Shown: in pieces, positions 56,395-64,000 of the stretch
Layout: each line of letters starts with the position of its first letter
How positions within the stretch are numbered: the first letter of the stretch is position 1
Translations under genes and position numbers: made by a program
Source: Atherix ibis
Taxonomy: Eukaryota; Arthropoda; Insecta; Diptera; Athericidae
Assembly (NCBI GenBank): GCA_958298945.1
Contig: OY282605.1
Location: 5,479,811-5,543,810, forward strand
DNA length: 64,000 nucleotides
Direction of reading: 5' to 3'
Notes under the pieces: model-generated
What the model was told of the DNA's origin: nothing
Seen by the model: the letters and a program-made list of their open reading frames with translations, nothing else
Databases searched by the model: none

Positions 56395-58640
56395 TAATGA
56401 AAACGATCAGTGAGTATTTTCAGTTAAAAATTTAGGTTAACAATTTTTCACTGCAATAATAATAACAAAAATATTTCATTAGAAATTTTCAGCAGAAATA
56501 TAAGGTAGAAATTTTCAATAAAAATAGAAATTCAGTAGAAATTTTTAGTAGAATAGTTCAGTAAAACTTTTCAGAAGAAAATTTTCAGTAAAAATTTTCA
56601 GTAAAAATTTTCAGCAAAAATTTTCAGCAAAAATTTTCAGTAAAAATTTTCAGTAAAAATTTTCAGTAAAAATTTTCAGTAAAAATTTTCAGTAAAAATT
56701 TTCAGTAAAAATTTTCAGTAAAAATTTTCAGTAAAAATTTTCAGTAAAAATTTTCAGTAAAAATTTTCAGTAAAAATTTTCAGTAAAAATTTTCAGTAAA
56801 AATTTTCAGTAAAAATTTTCAGTAAAAATTTTCAGTAAAAATTTTCAGTAAAAGTGTTCAGTAAAAATTTTCAGTAAAAATTTTCAGTAAAAATTTTCAG
56901 TAAAAATTTTCAGTAAAAATTTTCAGTAAAAATTTTCAGTAAAAATTTTCAGTAAAAATTTTCAGTAAAAGTGTTCAGTAAAAATTTTCAGTAAAAATTT
57001 TCAGTAAAAATTTTCAGTAAAAATTTTCAGTAAAAATTTTCAGCAAAAATTTTCAGTAAAAATTTTCAGTAAAAATTTTCAGTAAAAATTTTCAGTAAAA
57101 ATTTTCAGTAAAAATTTTCAGTAAAAATTTTTAGTAAAAATTTTCAGTAAAAATTTTCAGTAAAAATTTTCAGTAAAAATTTTCAGTAAAAATTTTCAGT
57201 AAAAATTTTCAGTAAAAATTTTCAGTAAAAATTTTCAGTAAAAATTTTCAGTAAAAATTTACAGTAAAAACTTTCAGTAAAAACTTTCTGTAAAAATTTT
57301 CAGTAATAATTTTCAGTAAAACTTTTTAGTAAAAATTTTCAGTAGAAATTCTTAGTAGAAATTCTCAGCAGAAATTTTCTGTAGAAATATTCAGTAGAAA
57401 TTTTTTCAATAGAAATTTTCAGTAGAAATTTTCAGTAGAAATTTTCAGTAAAAATTTTCAGTAAAAATTTTCAGTAAAAATTTTCAGTAAAAATTTTCAG
57501 TAAAAATTTTCAGTAAAAATTTTCAGTAAAAATTTTCAGTAAAAATTTTCAGTAAAAATTTTCAGTAAAAATTTTCATTAAAAATTTTCAGTAAAAATTT
57601 TCAGTAAAAATTTTCAGTAAAAATTTTCAGTAAAAATTTTCAGTAAAAATTTTCAGTAAAAATTTTCAGTAAAAATTTTCAGTAAAAATTTTCAGTGAAA
57701 ATTTTCAGTAAAAATTTTCAGTAAAAATTTTCAGTAAAAATTTTCAGTAAAAATTTTCAGTAAAAATTTTCAGTAAAAATTTTCAGTAAAAATTTTCAGT
57801 AAAAATTTTCAGTAAAAATTTTCAGTAAAAATTTTCAGTAAAAATTTTCAGTAAAAATTTTCAGTAAAAATTTTTAGTAAAAATTTTCAGTAAAAATTTT
57901 CAGTAAAAATTTTCAGTAAAAATTTTCAGTAAACATTTTCAGTAGAATTTTTCAGTAAAAATTTTCAGTAGAATTTTTCAGTAGAATTTTTCAGTAGAAA
58001 TTTTCAGTAGAAATTTTCAGTAAAAATTTTCAGTAAAAATTTTCAGTAAAAATTTTCAGTAAAAATTTTCAGTAAAAATTTTCAGTAAAAATTTTCAGTA
58101 AAAATTTTCAGTAAAAATTTTCAGTAAAAATTTTCAGTAAAAATTTTCAGTAAAAATTTTCAGCAAAAATTTTCAGTAAAAATTTTCAGTAAAAATTTTC
58201 AGTAAAAATTTTCAGTAAAAATTTTCAGTAAAAATTTTCAGCAAAAATTTTCAGCAAAAATTTTCAGTAAAAATTTTCAGTAAAAATTTTCAGTAAAAAT
58301 TTTCAGTAAAAATTTTCAGTAAAAATTTTCAGTAAAAATTTTCAGTAAAAATTTTCAGTAAAAATTTTCAGTAAAAATTTTCAGTAAAAATTTTCAGTAA
58401 AAATTTTCAGTAAAAATTTTCAGTAAAAATTTTCAGTAAAAATTTTCAGTAAAAATTTTCAGTAAAAATTTTCAGTAAAAATTTTCAGTAAAAATTTTCA
58501 GTAAAAATTTTCATTAAAAATTTTCAGTAAAACTTTTCAGTAAAAATTTTCAGTAGAAATTCTTAGTAGAAATATTCAGTAGAAATTTTCCGTAGAAATT
58601 GTCACTAAAAATTTTCAGAAAAAATTTCCAGTCAAAATTT
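56395..58640. repeat. Minisatellite array B, 13-bp unit
   Basis: About 2.2 kb; the core from about 56575 to 58545 is some 150 copies of TAAAAATTTTCAG with few changes. Variants mark higher-order structure. The rare GTAAAAGTGTTCA unit occurs twice, 117 bp (nine units) apart, near 56852 and 56969. A block of GTAGAAATT-type units with AGTAGAAATTCTTAGTAGAA occurs near 57342 and again near 58548, about 1.2 kb apart. Edges (56395-56570, 58560-58870) are degenerate, as expected when exchange homogenises the centre. Confidence 0.95.
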
Positions 58641-61600
58641 CCAATCAAAATTTCCAGTAGAAATTTCCAGTCAAAATTTCCAGTAGAAATTTTAAGTAAA
58701 TATTATTTAAAAATTTCCAATGAAAAATACACACTGAAAAATTTGGAGTAAAAAATTTCGAGAAAAAAATGTACAAAATAATTAATAAAAAATTTTTTGT
58801 AAACATTTTTAAAATTAAAAGTTAAAAGTTTTTAGTAAAATTTTCGAGTATATATTTTTCAGTAAAAATTTCAATAAAATGTTTTCAGCACAAAATCATT
58901 ATTCAATAAAGACTTTTTAACAGAAAATATTTAATACAAAATTCGGATGGAGATTTTTCTTTAAAAATTTTTTTGAAATTTAATCAATAAAATCATCACT
59001 GTTTTACATATGCAGGACTATTACAAATATTTACTATAAATGTAAACAATACACTCACAACTTGAGGAATTATTGAAGGAGAGTAAAGTGGGGATATTAA
59101 AAGCCCATTCTTAGTGAGTTTTGTTGAAGGATTTACCTTTTGTATTAAATCAGATTTGTTTGCTTTATTTTTCCTGCTGCAAGAACTTTGAATATTTGTA
59201 CAATTTTAATAAGATTTTATTTGGAAAAGAACAATAATTTTTCTTTTAATTTTATATTATTTCTTCCGGACAAACAAAGCATTCGGAGGGATGACCATAT
59301 TCCAGTTCGTGTGCAAATTGAATAATTTTTAAATTAACATTGAGGGGAGATTAGAACACATTTTATAAATTTTATTTCTTCTCCCTTTATTAAAATACTG
59401 CAAATTTAAAAAAAAAAACCAGCAACGAAAATAATTGAGAATACAAGTGAGGGAAGGCAATCTACAGTATAAAATAATTTTTAGGGTAGACAAAACAAAA
59501 TTGTACACAGCATAAAAGCTTTTTATTTAAAAAGAACGAGCCAAGCTTTTAATATGATTACAATTTTATCATCAAACACAGAAAGTGGATTTTATGCGGC
59601 GGACATTGGAGACTATTCGGAGCCGGGTTGAAGTGTTTTGAAATTGTGAAAAATGTTTCAAACGTTCAAATATAATAATTTATCTTTTATTAGTATATGT
59701 AAAAATATATATTTCCTTGTTTATGTATAAGAATATTTGTAGGCACTGATGATTGGGGGGGTTTGTATATAACAAATCCGGTTTGGCTTTGCGTTCGCTG
59801 TAATTGAAGCTCACCACACTATCAACTGATATGCAAAGTTCATAGAAAGTTCACGCTGAATGATTGCAATTTTGTGGTTGCTCAATTTTAATTGCGGTTA
59901 ACATATGCAGGACCTTTGTAGAACAGCTGCCCTCTCATAGTCATCAGCAAGGCTCCTATGCGCAAACCAACTAACAAATGACCATACAAATATGGTCGTC
60001 TATGACCTCTAGCCCTATAGCGTGGGCAATGTGCATTTTTACAGAATTTGTGTCGCAAACAGTCATAATTAAACGAAATAATGTTCAACTGCTATTTTTA
60101 CTTTTAGCTTTCCAGCACTAAAATACATCAACCTGCGAGTCATAACGACCTGTAAACTATACGCATTGGATGGGAACTCATGGATCTGGTCACATACCAT
60201 TGGACCAGCATAATTGCAAATGCTTTTTGTAAGAGTGATTTAAATAAAATATAAATCGTAATTGGCAAATACAATTTATGTTCGCCATTCGATTGATGAA
60301 TTCGCATACAACAGTTAAATTGGTAACCAATTCATTTGGCTTTGATCGAAACCGAATCAAATGTCGAATAATTTCCAAACAAACGAATCCAACGAATCCT
60401 CCATCTGGAATCCCTAAATTTAATTATACTCACTGCAATGCGGCCAGCAAAAATAAATCGAAATAAAAAGGTGATATCATCAATTCCCTAATCTAATTAT
60501 AACATGAAAAATTCTCACTATACAACTCTCCACAATTTTCCTAGGATCAAAGTTGCCCCCCTTATCGTCGACCGAATTTCAACCACACGGAATATAGTTG
60601 CTCATAATTTGATTTGGTTTAATTTTTTTTTTTTGGTTTTTAGTATCCTTGTTCTAATTCGAATATGGTTCTACATATTTTTATAAACAAAAAACTAAAC
60701 AAAATCGTCCTTATTCCATAATATGTTCGCGTAGTTATTGCTCGTACGAAATATTTTAGCCATTTTGATCTGTTGTAAGCAAGGGCGAACTGTTATTACT
60801 CAAAGAGATTGCGAATCAAATTAAAAAATTCATTTTATATTGTCCATAATTATATTGGATATGACAGATGATGGACAGGATCAGAGATGAACTACATTTC
60901 ATCGTTGCCTCTGTGCAAATACGTACCTCTGGTTAGGTATAACCAACAAGTTCGGAGAATATTTTTCCAAATCCGCATTCGCAAATTTGATTTTTTTGTT
61001 TTGTTGAATATTCCGCTCCTTCTCCGCACACAGTTTTAGATACTCAACTTCTAGTGTAATTTGATTGAAATCATATTTTACTAGAAGAGCGATTTACTTG
61101 CAAATCTAGATTATAATTTATATCCAAGAACGTAACCTGTATGTGTATATGCAAGTATGCAAGTATTAATAAGAATATAAGCAAGTATTATGTTCCAAAA
61201 AGAGGGTAAATAAAATCCGACGACCATCAACCCCGTAAATACTTTCATGTATTATTACAAAACTTCATCGCTTCTACCCATTCAATATTTATCCTTAAAA
61301 TCAATATTCTCTCTTGCAATAATTTCGATATAAGCATTTGTTAAATTCAATAATAAACAAACAGTATATTAATGAGGTTTGTATTGTTTTTTTTTTTTTT
61401 TTTTTTTGCTATTGCTTTTGTAAAAGACACCCCCAACAGTGACAGCAGCTTATATAGTATGCACAATCGCTCAGTGACACTTTTATTTTTATAACAAATT
61501 GTCATAATTCGATCTTAAAGGATTAAATCAGATTACATTTGAGTAAAAACAGGGCTTACAATCGAAATTTTATGATTGATATATTGTACATGATATTATT

Positions 61601-61770
61601 TACGTGGTATTTTTATAACGAAATATCCTTATTTATATGGCATTATTATAGAAAATGGAAATTACGAGTTATGACAGGAAAGTAATGAGATTGATTTCCT
61701 TTTTTTTCCAACAATTTTATTTTATATTTATACATTAATGTTATCGTTTTTGAAGTAGTTTTCTGCTTTC
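58641..61770. other. Unassigned AT-rich region
   Basis: Decayed satellite units fade out by about 58900. No gene is supported beyond. A minus-strand frame at 59888-60088 has somewhat higher G+C but no known motif. A T run lies at about 61388-61408. Confidence 0.5.
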
Positions 61771-62208
61771 ATGGTAGAAGTACTGAAAGGCTTTAGCTGG
61801 AATCATATTTGGCTCCTTAGTGAAACTCCTTTGGTTGTTATCGATGATAGTTATCAGCTTGTGGAACAAAAAATAGGCACCTTTTTTAGATCAGGTCAAA
61901 AATGGGCTATGGATCCACCTGAAATCCATTTCTTTTCAACAAAAACTCTATGATGGCGATGGTTGTGCTATAAGAAGCACTTTTAATAAAGAAACCCGTA
62001 AAATGGTTCACATTGTATCAATATTTTGAGCTAGAAAAGTAGTAGAAAAGGAACCTTTAGCCCTCTCAATAGCTCTTTGCATCCGTAAAACTTCCGCTGT
62101 TGATAAGGTATATTCGATATAGGCTTTTTGCGATTTCTGGTAAGTCAAACTTGCGGATTTACCTAGTCTAACACAAAATATGATGGGAACATCGCACCAC
62201 AATAACAC
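61771..62208 (-). mobile_element. Probable mariner fossil
   Basis: The minus strand from 62208 reads VPIIFCVRLGKSASLTYQK and later AEVLRMQRAIERAKG, which resemble the mariner N-terminus (IKFCVKLGKSASETYQM, xVFxWHKxFxEGR). Further on, IAIIEFLLKRNGFQVDP and MIPAKAFQYFYHES resemble the REFLxKNxIPVxP and IPxxAFQxxF blocks. The order is right but each match is weak, and no catalytic box is intact. Confidence 0.42.
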
Positions 62209-62369
62209 AACTTCACATATCCTGCTAATTGTTCATATTTAAATATTATTATTCATAATAGAAGTAAAAATAGGTTGTAATGATGGGGTTCAAGGGGTTG
62301 CGAGAACGTATTTTCAGATTCACGGGGGTATTGGTCACTAAGAAGATTAAGGGGCACTGCTCTATAGGG

Positions 62370-63611
62370 TCGGTTAGCTACCGTGCGACCTAAGTAGTAG
62401 AATTCTGTTGTATGCAACAGAATTACAAGGGGGGTGCCACAGGGTCCGGTTCTGAGTGCCTGTTGTGAAATGTGATGTATGATGGTATTCTCAGGCTCGA
62501 TATCCCAGAGGTGGCGAGAAACATCGCATTTGTTGACAATGTTGCTGTGGTCGTGGTGACCAAATGTGTGGAAGAAGTAGAATAGATGGTAGATGCTGCT
62601 TCAATTCGAAGTTGGCTTCTGACAGCTGGTCTAAGCCTTGCGGACCATAAGACAGAGGCATTCCTAATCACAGGTAGGAACAGAAGAGTAGAATTGGCGA
62701 ACATGAGGTGGTAGAATTGGCGAACATGAGGTGATATCGGGACCATATCTTAAGTACCTCAGGGTGATGATTGACGCGTGGCTGCGGTTTCAGGAACACC
62801 TACTAAACTTTGATGGGAAGACTGCTGGGACAATAAAGGCGCTGGCGCGCATAATACCGAACCTAAGGGGATCCAGACAGACTAGAAAGACGCTGTTGGC
62901 AACCATGATCTGGTCAATCTAGCTGTATGTTAGGCCAATTTGGGCGAATTGGTTGATTATGATAGAATAACCTACAAACGCAGGGTTGTTTCAGTCTACC
63001 GTAGGATTGCACTGAGGGTGACTTGCACATTCCGAATAGTGTCTTACGAGGCCGTTTGTATTGTGGCTGGAATGATACTTATTGAAATACGGGCAAATAA
63101 TCGGAAAGATCAGTATGACGCTGTGCCTCGATCCATGTCACGTACGGAAGGAAAAAACGTGTCTAAAAGGAGGTGGCAAATCGTTGGGATAATGCCCCCG
63201 ATGACAGATGGACTCATCTCGGTGGTGGATCCGCGGATAGATCGACGATATAGTGATGTTGGCTACTACTTATCCCAACTTTTGACGGGACGCGGATATT
63301 TTCGGGCTTATCAATACCACTTTAAATTGAATTTTGGCTAAATGTGTCATTCTTGTGACGGGATGGTAAAGAGCGCGGAGCACGTGTTCTTTTACTGCCT
63401 CCGATTCAATAAGGAAAGACAAGAGTGCGCAGAAATGCGATAAGCGACACCTGACACCGGAGAATGTAGTATCACTGATGTTAGACTTGAGGACGGCTTG
63501 GGAGACTGTCGAAGTCCTTACGACAACAGTTCTAAAAAGACTACGTCTGGATGAGTCTGAAAGTGGGTTAAAGTCCCACACTTGATTTCCACCTTACTAT
63601 AACAAAAAAAA
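62370..63611 (+). mobile_element. R1-clade LINE, 3' half (copy 2)
   Basis: Forward copy of the same family as 44631-45845. It reads RITRGVPQGPVLSA (RT block 4), then after a frameshift MYDGILRLDIPEVARNIAFV with the active site degraded to VDN (from ADD). ASIRSWLLTAGLSLADHKTE, LITGRNRR, ISGPYLKYLRVMIDAWLRFQ, GSRQTRKTLLAT, VVSVYRRIALRVTCTF, VAGMILIEI, and VGYYLSQLLTGRGYFRAYQY follow. The tail AEHVFFYCLRFNKERQ and DLRTAWETVEVLTTTVLKRL is in further frames. The 3' end is AACAAAAAAAA at 63601-63611. The upstream limit is uncertain (between 62280 and 62400). Confidence 0.83.
62688..62733. repeat. 23-bp tandem duplication inside the LINE
   Basis: The 23-bp unit beginning GTAGAATTGGCGAACATGAG is present twice in tandem (62688-62710, 62711-62733). 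At 23 bp it shifts the ORF2 frame. Confidence 0.92.
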
Positions 63612-63691
63612 GCTACCCTACAACGTCTAGGATGAACAAACGTGCAATCTATGTGGAAGGGAAGTCCCTTTTTTCTGCCACACTTTGTATA

Positions 63692-64000
63692 TACGAGGTC
63701 TGTATCGCGAATTTTATGTTTTTTCAACAATTATTTATTTATTCATGAATATCAATTTTGTCTCCTTCAAAGTAATCCCCACCAGATATTATACGCTTGT
63801 ACCAACGTTTTTTCCAATCCTTGAAGCACATGAAAAAATCATTTTTTGTGATTTTGTTCAGCTCCTCCTTCGATGCCGTCTTTATCTACTCTAAAGCTAC
63901 GTAGCGTAGCGTCGTCCTTTCATGGGACTCTTCAGTTTCGGAAACAAGAAATGGTCACAGGGGCCAAATCTGGGAAATGCGGTGGTTGCTGCATTATTAG
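63692..64000 (-). mobile_element. vertumnana-like mariner 3' end (copy g), runs off the window
   Basis: Begins at TA with ACGAGGTCTGT and then jumps to ATCGCGAATTTT, so nine bases of the terminal repeat (TCAAAAAGT) are missing. Minus-strand C-terminal gene sequence follows (the DIHE end at the leader TTATTCATGAATATC, then WKKRW and the SPMK block) and continues past the last base. The first 309 bp only are in view. Confidence 0.9.

Overview
This is a strongly A+T-rich eukaryotic window, almost certainly from an arthropod and most likely an insect. The evidence is the element content: at least five mariner-type transposase lineages, R1-clade and I/Jockey-type LINEs, and a tRNA-derived SINE with an A-rich tail. 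I find no host protein gene, rRNA or functional tRNA that I can support. The interpretable DNA is a graveyard of transposons in AT-rich filler with two minisatellite arrays. The species cannot be named from the sequence.

Layout. 1-5 kb: a nearly intact mellifera-like mariner (minus). 5-7.2 kb: a pile-up of mariner fragments from two lineages. 7.4-7.75 kb: the 3' end of an RNase H-bearing LINE. 11.1-14.3 kb: a three-level nest, with a 5'-truncated LINE inside a mariner inside an older LINE reverse transcriptase. 14.4-15.6 kb: a mauritiana-like mariner. 18-18.9 kb: an internally deleted mariner. 19.6-19.9 kb: a SINE with a 14-bp target-site duplication. 20.6-22.3 kb: a mariner fossil and a second mellifera-like copy. 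24.3-25.1 kb: a deleted mauritiana-like copy. 29.75-31.3 kb: minisatellite array A. 32.2-33.7 kb: a junction of two different mariner lineages with a direct-inverted-direct rearrangement. 37.6-39.6 kb: LINE, DD41D-type and mariner relics. 39.6-42.2 kb: two copies of an unrecognised TA-flanked element in inverted orientation, forming a 2.6-kb imperfect palindrome. 43.8-47.1 kb: a mariner fossil, an R1-like LINE 3' half and an irritans-like mariner. 49.2-50.5 kb: DD41D-type and deleted mariner relics. 56.4-58.6 kb: minisatellite array B. 61.8-64 kb: a mariner fossil, a second R1-like LINE and a mariner running off the window.

Function. Nothing here works as an operon or pathway. The transposases are cut-and-paste DDD enzymes that acted on their own terminal repeats at TA sites. 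The LINE proteins copied their own RNA by target-primed reverse transcription, and the SINE would have depended on a LINE machinery. Every coding copy carries at least one visible break. The closest to intact is the 341-codon frame at 1232-2257, which has a lost ATG and one early stop. Subfamily names (mellifera, mauritiana, irritans, vertumnana-like, DD41D/rosa-like) rest on remembered family motifs, not on a search.
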